A stretch of 64,000 nucleotides of DNA. Source: Streptomyces thinghirensis (GTDB taxonomy: Bacteria > Actinomycetota > Actinomycetia > Streptomycetales > Streptomycetaceae). This document shows, in pieces, positions 30,075-39,251 of the stretch; position 1 is the stretch's first letter, and each line of letters begins with the position of its first letter. Where the stretch lies: positions 1-64,000 of the forward strand of contig JAKFGP010000015.1 of assembly GCA_021502835.1 (NCBI GenBank), in the 5' to 3' direction. The position numbers and the translations under genes were made by a program. The notes below the pieces were generated by a model. That model was not told the origin of the DNA and made no database searches. It saw only the letters and a program-made list of their open reading frames with translations.

Positions 30075-31345
30075 TCACCTGTAGAGGAGGTACTGGCGGC
30101 GCGTCCGCCCGGGACGCCGCCAGTTCCTTCTCCCAACCGCCCACCATCCTCGTCGGTGTCCGGGGTGGCCCGCGTCGATCGATCGTGCGCACCTGCGTGG
30201 AGCCGGTGGAGTTTGTCGATCCAGTTGTCCGACCGCCAGGCAGAACCCGTCCCAGGTCCGCTTGGCGGTCACCCGGGGCGATCCGGTGCGCACCGGGTCG
30301 AAGGCGGCCCGGTCGTGCACATGGAGCTGCACGCCGCCGACGGTCTTCCCTGGAACTTGGAGAAGGTGGGCGCGAAGTACTGCCTCCCTGAAGCGCACGC
30401 CGGGCGGGTCGAGGCCTGTTCGCGGCGGCGGCCCAGCTCCGACGATGCCCACTCCGCCCCGATCAGCTCGAACGGGCGGGGTGGTGCCGCGCCCCTCCGA
30501 CAGGTTGGTGTCCCTCGAACGAAGGCACGTGCCTCGAGTAGACGAGCGCGCACTCCGGCGTCGGCATGTTGGGGCTCGGTGGCGACCCTGCGGCAGCCCG
30601 GGAGGCGTCGAAGAACTCCGAGCGCTTCCAGCCCGACATCGGCACCGTCTCCAGCGGCACCGGCGACGCCGGGTGAACTCGCCGTTGGAAGAGCCGCGCC
30701 AGCTCGGCGACCGTCATGCCGTGCGCCTGGGCGATCGGCTGCCGGCCGACGAAGGTCGCGAACTCCTTGTGCAGGATCGGGCCGAGAGCCGCCCGCCCGG
30801 TCACCGGGTTCGGCCGGTCAGGACCACGAACCGCTTGCCCGCGAGCCGGGCCGACTCCATGCAGTCGAACAGCGTCCAGATGTACGTGTAGAAGCGCGCG
30901 CCGACATCCTGGATGTCGAAGACGACGGTGTCCACGCCGGACGCGGTGAAGATGTCCGCGAGCAGCTGCCCGCTCTTCAGGTACGTGTCGTAGACCGGCG
31001 GCCCGGTCGCGGGGTCGTCGTAGCGGCCCTCGGAGCCGCCCGCCTGCGCGGTGCACGCCCAGGCCGTGCTCGGGACCGAAGACGGCGGTCAGGTCCGCGG
31101 TCGTCGGCGTGCATGACGTCGACGATGTGGCGTACGTCCCGGGTGATGCCGGTCGGGTTGGTGACGACGCCGACCTTCTGTCCGTCGAGGAGGGCGTAGC
31201 CGTCGTCGGCGAGGCGCTCGAAGCCGGTGCGCAGCCGGCGGCCGCCGTGGCCTCGGGGTGTCGCCTGTGCCGTGCCGGTCGTGGCGGCCGTGGCGGTGGC
31301 CGCCGCGGCCGTCGTGGCGAGCAGGTTCCGTCTGGACAGCGTCAT
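30075..31345 (-). CDS. DUF1343 / NamZ-type exo-beta-N-acetylmuramidase, Tat-exported
   Basis: This family removes terminal N-acetylmuramic acid from peptidoglycan fragments. The N-terminus MTLSRRNLLATTAAAATATA is a twin-arginine signal (SRRNLLA) ending near AQA. Then VGVVTNPTGITRDVRHIVDV, the family motif FGPEHGFRG, TVVFDIQDVGARFYTYIWTL, RFVVLDRPNPVTGRAALGP, QPIAQAHGMTVAELARLF and LSEGRGTTRPFELIGAE. The end is the typical ...QYLLYR with TGA at 30075-30077. ATG 31345 follows GGAGG. About 415 residues, normal. Seven breaks. It converges on the acylase gene. Confidence 0.87.
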
Positions 31346-31452
31346 GCGGTGACCTCCGTGATCGCGGCGGGTGTCATGCGCACGCACGCTAACCCGCGCC
31401 GCGTGCCGCACGGAATGGAGTAGACCCGCGGTTCGCCTCTTCCGTCGCACAT

Positions 31453-31466
31453 ACCGACTGGTTAGT
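31453..31466. promoter_or_regulatory. TetR-like operator ACCGACTGGTTAGT
   Basis: An imperfect palindrome in the context CATACCGACTGGTTAGTCTG, 66 bases before the SDR start at 31532. It matches ACCGACCGGTCGGT at 36987 in 11 of 14 positions. Confidence 0.55.
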
Positions 31467-31531
31467 CTGGCGCCGCGGCAGGGCCCGCATGTGGCGTCGC
31501 AGCCGTGTCGCAGCCGTGTCGAAGGAGACCG

Positions 31532-32311
31532 ATGGTGGAAACCGTGCAGGATGCCGGAGTCGTCGTCACCGGAGCGGGAGGCGGCATCGGTGCCGCGCTG
31601 GCCCGCCGCTTCGCCGCCGAGGGCGCGCCCGGGTCGTCGTCAACGATCTGGACGCCGACCCGGCCGAGCCGTCGCCGACGAGATCGGCGGCATCGCGGTC
31701 CCGGGCGACGCCTCCACGATCGTCACCACCGAGGCGCGCGAGGCGCTCGGCAGCACGGTCGACGTGTACTGCGCCAACGCGGGCGTCGGCTCGGGGTTCG
31801 AGGCGGCCGAGGAGGCCGTCTGGGCGCTCGCCTGGGACGTCAACGTCATGGCACACGTACGGGCGGCCCGCGAGGCGGTCCCGGACTGGCTGGACGCGGC
31901 AGCGCTTGGTTTCGTCTCCACCGTCTCGGCCGCCGGACTGCTCACCATGATCGGCGCCGCGCCCTGCAACGTCACCAAGCGCGGCGCCTACGCGGCCCCA
32001 GCCGAGTGGCTGTCCCTCACGTACCGCCACCGCCCGGGGTCAAGGTGCACGCCATCTGCCCGCAGGGCGTGCGCACCGACATGCTCACCGCGAGCGGCAG
32101 CGCCGGGCGGGCAGGTGCTCCAGCCCACCGCGATCGAGCCGCAGGACGTCGCGGACGCCCTCTTCAAGGGCATCGAGGAGGACCGCTTCCTGATCCTGCC
32201 GCACCCCGAGGTCTGCCGGTGCTACCAGGCCCGCGCCGCCGGGCCCGACCGCTGGCTGCACGGCATGAACCGGCTCCAGCGGCAGTGGGAGGAGGGCGAC
32301 GGCCCCGATGA
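31532..32311 (+). CDS. SDR-family oxidoreductase
   Basis: A short-chain dehydrogenase at the head of a fatty-acyl operon. The cofactor motif VVVTGAGGGIGAALARRFAA is followed by VDVYCANAGVGSGFEAAEEA, the catalytic Ser in GRFVSTVSAAGLLTMIGAAP, and the Lys site. Where the family has YSVTK this sequence reads CNVTK (31965-31979), so the catalytic Tyr appears as Cys. Then VKVHAICPQGVRTDMLTASG and ADALFKGIEEDRFLILPHPE. ATG 31532 has GAAGGAG eight bases upstream. The stop overlaps the ligase start at 32308. Five breaks. Confidence 0.85.
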   Translation: MVETVQDAGVVVTGAGGGIGAALARRFAAEGAPGSSSTIWTPTRPSRRRRDRRHRGPGRRLHDRHHRGARGARQHGRRVLRQRGRRLGVRGGRGGRLGARLGRQRHGTRTGGPRGGPGLAGRGSAWFRLHRLGRRTAHHDRRRALQRHQARRLRGPSRVAVPHVPPPPGVKVHAICPQGVRTDMLTASGSAGRAGAPAHRDRAAGRRGRPLQGHRGGPLPDPAAPRGLPVLPGPRRRARPLAARHEPAPAAVGGGRRPR

Positions 32312-33996
32312 CCGGCTCCGTTACGCGGCTGAAGCCCTGGCTGGACCTGCTGACCGACGCCCAGAAGCCCCGCTCGACCCGGACGCCTCCCTGGTGCACG
32401 CCCTGCACCGGGCCGCCGCCGAGGCTCCCGACCGCGCCTTCCTCGCCTACTTCGACGGCCGCCTCACCTACCGCGAAGGTGGACGAGGCTGAGCGACTCC
32501 GTCGCCGGGCACCTCGCCGCGCGCGGCGCCTGGAGCGCGGCGAGCGGGTCACTGATCCTGCTGTCAGAACCCGCACTGCGTATCGGCGTCCCTCGGCGCC
32601 TGGAAGAGCAGGCGCGATCCGTCGTGCCCGTCAACCCCATCCCCAAGATCGGGGAGGTCGGCCACGTCCTACCCGGGACGGCGAGGTGGCCGCGCTGGTC
32701 TGCTTTCCGACCGGGCCTGGGAGTCGTACCTGCGCGAGACGGCGGCGGACTCGCCGGTGCGGATCGTGCTCACGGGGTGCGCAGTTGGACTTCCAGACCC
32801 GCCAGGACGCGCGCGTGCTGACCTTCCGAGCGAGCGGCTGCCGGGCGCCACCGACGCCGACGACCTCGCGGAGACCGCCCGCGCCGGACACAAGGCTCCG
32901 GCCGGCCGGGACCCGGCGAGCCCGGCGACACCGCGCTCATCAGCTACACCTCGGGCGCCAGCGGCACGCCCGAGGGCGCCACCAACACGCACCGCAACAT
33001 CATGCTACAACGCGGAGCGGCGGCGCCAGGCTCGGCCTGCCCGAGGCGCCGGTCTACTTCGCGCTGGCGCCGCTGTTCCACATCACCGGCATGGTCTGCG
33101 AGTTCGGCGCCTGCCTGAACAGCACGTGGGCACGCTCGTCCTGGCGTACCGCTTCCCGAGGAGCGGGTGTCGTGCTGGACGCCTTCGCCGAGCACCGGCA
33201 CGCACCACACGGTCGGCCCCGTCCACCTGCCTTCATGGCGCTGGCCGCCATCCGTCCATCACCCGCAGAGCGCTTCCGCCTCGCTTCGCCGGCATCTCCT
33301 CCGGCGGCGCCCCCACCGCCGCCCGCTCTGGTAGAGCAGTTCCGCGCGCGGGCTTCAGGCCCGTACATCCGCAACGGCTACGGACTCACCGGGTGCACCC
33401 CTCCCTGCGCCTCCGTACCCGCCCCACCTGGAGGCGCCCGTCGACCCCGGTCTCCGGGACGCTCGCCGTCGGCGTGCCCGGCCCCGAGACGGTCGTCCGG
33501 ATCGTCGACGAGCAGGGCGCCGAGGTGCCCTTCGGGGAGCAAGGGCGAGATCGTCGTCAGCGGTCCGGAGGTCGTCCCCGGCTACTAGCGGCGCCCACGG
33601 TACCACCGCCGGGACATTCTCCCCCGGCGGCGAGCTGCGCACCAAGCGACATCGGCTTCATGGACGCCCAGGGGTGGCTCTACGTCGTCGACCGCAAGAA
33701 GGACGTGATCGGCACCTCCGGCTTCAAGGTCTGGCCGCGCGAGGTCGAGGGATGTCCTCTACACCCACCCGGCGGTGCGCGAGGCCGCCGTCGTCGGCGT
33801 GCCCGACGAGGTACCGCGGGGAGACCGTCAAGGCGTACATCAGCCTCCGTCGGGTGCCGAGACGGACCCGGACGCGCTCGCCGCATACTGCGAGGAGAAC
33901 TGCCGCCTACAAATACCGCGTCAGGTGGAGATCCTGCCCGAGTTGCCGAAGACGGCGAGTGGGAAGATCCTCCGTCGGGAACTGCAGTTCCCGTAG
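32308..33996 (+). CDS. Acyl-CoA synthetase (class I adenylate-forming ligase)
   Basis: It activates a carboxylic acid to acyl-AMP and then acyl-CoA. Start MTGSVTRLKPWLDLLTDAQK. The P-loop-like A3 motif reads ISYTSGASGTPEGATNTHRN, with Glu where Lys is usual. Then VYFALAPLFHITGMVCEFGA, VRNGYGLTE-like segment, GEIVVSGPEVVPGY, the A8 hinge DVIGTSGFKVWPREVE and the C-terminal lysine segment LPKTASGKILRRELQFP, with the catalytic Lys in SGKILR intact. About 555 residues. A dozen breaks. Operon: SDR-ligase-TetR. Confidence 0.86.
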
Positions 33997-34048
33997 GCAC
34001 GGCTGACGGACGAGTGAAGACGGACGAAGTCAAGAACGGAAAAGGCAG

Positions 34049-34653
34049 GTGACGGCAGTGCCCAAGGACCACGGACAGGGGACGGCACTTCCGGTGCCGC
34101 AGCGGCTCCCTGGCCGCCGCCACCCCGGCTCTTCGCGGAGCAGGGCTACGACCGCACCTCGGTACAGGAGATCGTGGAGGCGGCCGGCGTCACCAAGGGA
34201 GCGCTGTACCACTACCCCGGCTCCAAGGACGACCTCCTGCACGAGGTCTACGCGCGCGTGCTGCGCCTCCAGCAGAACGCCTGGACGCGTTCGCGGACTC
34301 CGACGATCCGGTCGAGAAGCGGGTGCGGGACGCGGCGGCCGACATCGTCGTCACGACCATCGACAACCTCGACGACGCGTCGATCTTCTTCCGCTCCATG
34401 CACCAGCTGAGCCCGGAGAAGAACAAGCAGGTGCGCGCGGGCCTCGGCGGTATCACGAGCGCTTCCGGCGCTCATCGAGGAAGAACCAGCAGGCCGGCGT
34501 CTTCACCAAGGAGTCCCCGGCCGACCTGGTGGTGGACTACCACTTCGGCTCCGTCCACCACCTGTCCACCTGGTACCGGCCGACGGCCCGCTCGGCCCGC
34601 AGGAGGTCGCCGACCACCTGGCCGACCTGCTGCTGCGGGCACTGCGGCCGTGA
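34049..34653 (+). CDS. TetR-family regulator of the fatty-acyl operons
   Basis: The helix-turn-helix is clear: AEQGYDRTSVQEIVEAAGVT then KGALYHYPGSKDDLLHEVYA (34140-34255). The ligand-binding half, read across breaks, is IFFRSMHQLSPEKNKQVRA, VFTKESPADLVVDYHFGSVH and the end ADLLLRALRP, TGA 34651-34653. GTG 34049 follows AAAGGCAG. It is the last gene of the SDR-ligase operon and faces the acyl-CoA dehydrogenase. This is the FadR-like position expected for a local acyl-CoA-sensing repressor. Confidence 0.83.
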
Positions 34654-34655
34654 GG

Positions 34656-35912
34656 TGACGGCCCCCCCGGGTCCCGGGGGCGCCGCCTCGCTCGGGGTAC
34701 TTCTTGATCTCCCGGCGTGCCAGCGAGCGCTGGTGGACCTCGTCCAGGCCGTCGAAAGCGATCATCAGCGTCCGGAGCGCCCGCGGCCTGCAACTCGGCC
34801 AGCGGGAAGTCCTGGCTCGCACCGCCCGCGCCGTGCGGCTGGATCACGCCCGGTCGATGATGTCGACCACCGCGCGGGGCGTGGCGATCTTGATGGCCTG
34901 GATCTCGGTGTGGGCGCCCCGGTTGCCGACGGTGTCCATCAGCCAGGCGGTCTTCAGGACGAGGAGCCGCAGCTGCTCGACGGTGACGCGCGCGTCCGCG
35001 ATCCAGTTGTGCACCACGCCCTGCTGGGCCCGGCGCCTTGCCGAACGCGTCGCGGGACGCCGCGCCGGCGGCACATCAGCTCGATGGCCCGCTCGGCCAT
35101 ACCGATCAGCCGCTACGAGTGGTGGATACGGCCCGGACCGAGGCGGGCCTGGGCGATGGCGAAGCCGCCGCCCTCCTCGCCGATCAGGTTCGACACCGGC
35201 ACGCGCGCGTGGTCGAAGGTCACCTCGGCGTGGCCGCCGTGGTAGTGGTCCTCGTAGCCGAAGACCTGCATGGCCCGGTCGACGGTGACGCCCGGCGTGT
35301 CGCGCGGGACCAGCACCATGGACTGCTGGCGGCGGATGTCCTCGCCGTCCGGGTCGGTCTTGCCCATCACGATGAAGATCTGGCAGTCGGGTTCATCGCC
35401 CCGGAGATGTACCACTTGCGGCCCGTGATGACGTACTCGTCGCCGTCGCGCTCGATGTGCGTGGTGATGTTCGTGGCGTCGGAGGAGGCCACGTCCGGCT
35501 CCGTCATCGCGAACGCCGAGCGGATCTCACCGGCGAGCAGCGGCTGGAGCCTGCTTCTTCTGCGCCTCGTCGGCGAACTGGGTTCAGCACCCTCCATGTT
35601 CCCGGTGTCCGGCGCCGCGCAGTTCGTCGCCGTCGGCGCCAGGTGCGGGCTGCGGCCGGTGATCTCGGCGAGCGGCGCGTACTGGAGGTTGGTGAGGCCG
35701 GCGCCGTGCTCGGCGTCGGGGAGGAAGAGGTTCCACAGGCCCTGGCGGCAGGCCTCGGCCTTCAGGTCCTCCACGACCTGCGGGGTGTCCCAGAGAGCAA
35801 GCCGGGCTCGCTGCTCGTGGGCGACCTGCTCGGCCGGGTAGACGTACTCGTCCATGAAGGCGAGCAGCTTGGCGCGGAGTTCCTCGGTGCGTGCGTCGAA
35901 CGCGAAGTCCAT
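34656..35912 (-). CDS. Acyl-CoA dehydrogenase (ACAD10/11-like)
   Basis: A roughly 400-residue FAD dehydrogenase. Start [20 protein letters not shown]; then [20 protein letters not shown], the FAD motif [77 protein letters not shown] and, at the end, [17 protein letters not shown] and [11 protein letters not shown]. The C-terminal stop is lost in a frame break, so the end is approximate. It lies 7 bases downstream of a phosphotransferase gene, the usual bacterial pairing matching the fused eukaryotic ACAD10/11. Confidence 0.87.
34664..34680. terminator. GC palindrome between convergent TetR and acyl-CoA dehydrogenase genes
   Basis: CCCCCGGG-T-CCCGGGGG has perfect 8-base arms and a single-base loop, with no T-tract. 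It sits at the convergent gene junction and may act as a weak bidirectional terminator. Confidence 0.3.
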
Positions 35913-35918
35913 GACGGT

Positions 35919-36945
35919 TCAGCCTTCCTGAAGGGTGGTCAGGCCGTGCTCGATGAAGACGGGGACGAGGTCGCCGATGCGGTCGAAGCGCGGCCGACGG
36001 TCTGGCCCAGCGGTGTAGCGGTAGTGGATGCCCTCCAGGATCACGGCGAGCTTGAACCAGGCGAACGCCGTGGTACCAGGCGACGGCGGACACGTCGCGC
36101 CCCGAGCGCGCGGCGTACCGCTCGATCAGCTCGGCGGGGGCGGGGTGGCCGGGGGCCTGGGCCGTGGTGGAGACAGAGTCGGGCATGCCGAGCGGCATGC
36201 TGTAGCATCACCAGCAGGCCGAGGTCGGTGAGCAGGTCGCCGAGGGTGGACATCTCCCAGTCGAGGATCGCGTTGATCTCGTCCCGGTCGCCGCCGATCA
36301 GGACGTTGTCCAGGCGGTAGTCGCCGTGCACGACGGTCGGGGCGGGGGAGCGGGGGCGGTTCCCGGCCGAGGGTGGCGTGCAGCTCGTCGATGCCGGCCA
36401 GGTCGCGGTTGCGGGAGGCGTCCAGCTGCTTGGCCCAGCGGCGCAGCTGGCGGTCAGGAAGCCCTCGGGGCGGCCGAAGTCGCCCAGGCCCACGGCGGCG
36501 GGGTCCACCGCGTGCAGCTCGACGAGCGTGTCGACCAGGTTCAGCACGGCGGCCCGGGTGCGCTCGGGGCCGAGCGGGGCGAGCTGGTCGGCGGTGCGGT
36601 ACGGGGTGCCCTCGACGAACTCCATGACGTAGAAGGGCGACCCGATGACCTCCTCGTCCTCGCAGAGGAGGACCGGGCGCGGCATCCGGTGCGTCCGTCG
36701 GGTGCAGGGCGCTGATGACACGGTGCTCGCGCTTCATGTCGTGCGCGGTGGCCAAGGACATGGCCGAGCGAGGGGTCGTCGTACGACCCAGCGCGCGGTA
36801 CCGTCGAGACCGCGTAGGTGAGGTTCGACCGTCCGCCTTCGATCAGCCGGCCGGACAGCGGGCCGGTCACCAGGCCGGGCCGCTCGCGGTCGAGCAGGCC
36901 GCGCAACCGGTCGAGATCGAGTCCGGGCGGGTGGTCGGGGCTCAT
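35919..36945 (-). CDS. Phosphotransferase family protein (APH-like, acyl-CoA-dehydrogenase-associated)
   Basis: An aminoglycoside-phosphotransferase-fold kinase. Start MSPDHPPGLDLDRLRGLLDR; RLIEGGRSNLTYAVST is the glycine-rich ATP loop; SPFYVMEFVEGTPYR the hinge; TVVHGDYRLDNVLIGGDRDE the catalytic loop with Asp and Asn; and AILDWEMSTLGDLLTDLGLL the metal-binding Asp. End EHGLTTLQEG. About 340 residues. In animals the matching ACAD10/11 kinase domain phosphorylates 4-hydroxyacyl-CoA, so this gene probably prepares a hydroxy-acyl-CoA for the following dehydrogenase (inference). ATG 36945 follows GTAGGAG. Six breaks. Confidence 0.86.
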
Positions 36946-36986
36946 CGTCGCTCCTACGGGCAGGTGAACAGTACCCGACTCATGAT

Positions 36987-37000
36987 GCCGACCGGTCGGT
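36987..37000. promoter_or_regulatory. TetR-like operator GCCGACCGGTCGGT
   Basis: CCGACCGGTCGG (36988-36999) is a perfect 12-base palindrome, 42 bases upstream of the phosphotransferase start at 36945. It resembles the element at 31453. Confidence 0.65.
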
Positions 37001-37045
37001 ATGCCGTCCAGTAGGGGGCGGAACGTGATCGGCGCCACGATAGGA

Positions 37046-37080
37046 CGACGGCTCCCCGCGCGGGGGCGCGGGAGCCGTCG
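37046..37080. terminator. Strong GC hairpin
   Basis: CGACGGCTCCCCGCGC pairs with GCGCGGGAGCCGTCG except for one bulged C, around a GGGG loop. It lies between the fatty-acyl operon promoter and the His-rich gene and would terminate transcription of the latter. Confidence 0.65.
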
Positions 37081-37095
37081 GGTGGGCGTTATGTG

Positions 37096-37148
37096 CGGGT
37101 ATGGGTGGGTTAGGGGGGTGGTGGGTGGGGGCGGGGTGGGGTGGGGGC
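37096..37148 (+). other. G-run tract with quadruplex potential
   Basis: The plus strand carries about ten runs of three or more G in 50 bases, for example GGGTGGGTTAGGGGGG and GGGTGGGGGCGGGG. It lies just downstream of the His-rich gene (minus strand), so its mRNA would carry the C-rich complement. Confidence 0.6.
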
Positions 37149-37159
37149 GATCGCCGTTG

Positions 37160-37463
37160 TCAGTGGTCGTCCCGAGTGGTCGTCGTGGGCGGCGTGGCGG
37201 TGGCCGTCGTGCAGGTAGTCGACGTGGTCGCCGTGGGGGACGCCCGCGTGTCCGCAGCCCTCGCCGTGGCGGTGGTCGTGGTTCTCGTGCGTGGTGTGCC
37301 CGGAGGGCTCGCACTCGTCCCAGTGGCCGCTGTGCTGCCGGTGCAGGTGCCCGTCGTGCGCGTAGTCGACGTGGTCGCCGTGGCGCACCTCTGTGTGGCC
37401 GCAGTCCGGGCCGTGGTCGTGAGCGTGGTCCTGGGCGGGGTGTTCCTGGTGGAAGTGGTCCAT
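37160..37463 (-). CDS. Histidine-rich repeat protein, probable metal binder
   Basis: About 100 residues with about 30 His. It has two copies of a unit: CGHTEVRHGDHVDYAHDGHL and CGHAGVPHGDHVDYLHDGHR, 48 residues apart, each preceded by an Asp/His-rich spacer (HAHDHGPD, NHDHRHGEG). The start is MDHFHQEHPAQDHAHDHG at ATG 37463. The natural end is probably ...HDDH with TGA at 37160-37162, after one break. No signal peptide. The His/Cys/Asp content fits binding of zinc, nickel or copper in the cytoplasm; the role is unknown. From memory such proteins occur widely in Streptomyces. Confidence 0.78.
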
Positions 37464-37533
37464 GGCCTCACCTTATCGGTGCATATCCGGACATTCAGCT
37501 TGCGTGGTGTCCGGGTACCCCGAGGGTCGGGCC

Positions 37534-38470
37534 ATGAAGGCGATCAGTTACGCACGGTACGGCGGTCCCGAGACCCTGGAGTACGGGGACGTCCCGGATC
37601 CGCCGGGTCGGTCCCGACTCGGTGCTCGTGAAGGTGCGGGCCGCCGCCGTCAATCCCGTCGACTGGAAGTGCCGCGACGGCCATCTCGACGCCATCCTCC
37701 AGCCCGTCTTCCCCGTGATTCCCGGGTGGGACGTCTCGGGGGTCGTCGTGCAGCCCGGGGCCTCCGTCACGGAGTACGCCGTCGGGGACGAGGTCATCGG
37801 CTACGTCCGTGAGGACTTCCTGTCCCGGGGGACGTTCGCCGAGTACGTCGCGGCGCCCGTGCGCACCCTCGCGCGCAAGCCGCGCAATCTCACCTACGAG
37901 GAGGCGGCCGGACTGCCGCTGACCGGGCTGACCGCGTACCAGGTGCTGGTGAAGGCGCTGGAGGTGAAGCGGGGCGAGACCGTCCTCGTGCGCGCGCGGC
38001 GCGGGCGGGGTCGGCTCGATCGCCGTGCAACTCGGGCGGCATCTCCGGGGCGCGGGTCATCGGTACGGCGAGCGAGCGCAACCACGACTTCGTGCGAGGG
38101 CTGGGCGCGGAGCCGGTTTCTGTACGGGGGGGGCTGGCCGAACGGGTGCGGGGGCTGGCGCCCGAGGGTGTGGACGCGGTGTTCGACACGGTCGGCGGCG
38201 AGACGCTGACGGTCTCGGCGAACCTGCTCGCCACCGAGGGGCGCCTCGTGTCGATCGCCGACGCGGACGTCGTCGAGGTACGGCGGGCGGTACCTCTTCG
38301 TGCGTCCCGACGCGGCGGATCTGCTGCGGTTGAGTGAGCTGGCGGAGCGGGGGGTCGTGAGCGTGCACGTGTCGGAGGCGTTTCCGTTGGAGCGGGCGGC
38401 GGATGCGCATCGGTTGAACCAGGAGGGGCGGACTCGGGGAAAGATCGTGGTGACGGTGGGGCGGGAGTAG
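37534..38470 (+). CDS. NADP-dependent zinc-free oxidoreductase (quinone-reductase type)
   Basis: A medium-chain reductase without zinc. MKAISYARYGGPETLEYGDV, VLVKVRAAAVNPVDWKCRDG, PVIPGWDVSGVVVQPGASVT, the RGTFAEYVAAPVRTLARKPR segment and the cofactor loop HAAAGGVGSIAVQLGRHLGA (read across breaks at about 37995 and 38050) identify it. VDAVFDTVGGETL and TRGKIVVTVGRE close it. No Cys/His zinc sites are seen. About 305 residues. ATG 37534. It probably reduces quinones or enals. Confidence 0.87.
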
Positions 38471-38488
38471 CGGGGCGGGCGGGGGCGT

Positions 38489-38855
38489 TCACCGGGTCAC
38501 AGAAGACGGGGAACGCGCCGCACACCGCCAGTGCCACCGTGCACAGGGTGGCCGCCGTGGCGTACGGAGGGTCAGGGCGCGGGGTCTGTTCGTCGAGGCC
38601 AGGGGTGCGGATGCGGCCGTGGGCGATGCGCAGGAAGGTCAGCCAGAGGGCGCAGCGCAGGGTGCCCGCGACGATCGTGGCGGGGGTCGCGCCGCCGTGC
38701 AGCGCCGTCTTCGCGGCGGGGTACGGCCACGACGGTGCCGGACAGGGTCGTGCGGCGCCAGGCGAGGTCTTGTGCGTTCGGGCTGGAGTCCGGGGTCGCG
38801 GCCTGGGTCGGCCGGGTCGGCCGAGGTCGGCGTCCGGGTCCGCGTCGGCGCTCAT
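38489..38855 (-). CDS. DUF202 small membrane protein
   Basis: Second of a pair. MSADADPDADLGRP, then the DUF202 start PERTRLAWRRTTLSGTVVAV (read across breaks) and three hydrophobic segments: the first just after that, GGATPATIVAGTLRCALWLT with FLRIAHGRIR, and YATAATLCTVALAVCGAF. The end is uncertain; TGA 38489-38491 is a candidate. Overlaps or abuts the upstream DUF202 gene (3-base gap), so the two are one transcript. Function unknown. Confidence 0.7.
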
Positions 38856-38857
38856 GC

Positions 38858-39251
38858 TCAGCCCTCCCATCCGACGAAGGACCACCGGGACCATCGCCAC
38901 GGCGACCACGGCGACGACCAGGCTGAGCAGGGCCGGGGAAGCGGGAGACGGGGAGGTCGTCGCCGCGACGCATGGCCCGTTCGCAGCGCACCCCAGTGGT
39001 TCACCGCGCGCAGCGGAAGCACAGCACGCCGGCCGCGGCGAGCAGCGCCAGCGCGAGGCCACCCGCCAAAAGCCCCAGCGCAGGTCGGGCGGGAACTGGG
39101 GTCCACCGCGAAGCCGCCGCCGATCGGGGCGAAGGCGGTGCGCAGCCGGGCGGGAAGAGGTGCGCTCGTTCGCCAGGGAGAACCGGTAGTCGGGGTGCTG
39201 CCCTCCCGCCGGATCTCCTCCGGGCGCGAACCAGAGCCGGGCGTTCCGCAC
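38858..39251 (-). CDS. YidH/DUF202-family membrane protein
   Basis: About 125 residues. VRNARLWFAPGG and DYRFSLANERTFLAW match the YidH start. Three hydrophobic segments follow: ALIGGGFAVDQFLPDLRW-like, the segment before RAVNHWVRCE, and PALLSLVVAVVAVAMV. GTG 39251 is the start and the end is VGWEG. Five breaks. Paired with the next DUF202 gene. Confidence 0.75.

Noticed and set aside
30093..30123. CTGGCGGCG...CGCCGCCAG hairpin taken as terminator between acylase and NamZ genes
   Set aside because: It lies inside the NamZ C-terminal codons (…RRQYLLYR ends at 30075), so it is at most an overlapping terminator; the pairing also has a bulge.
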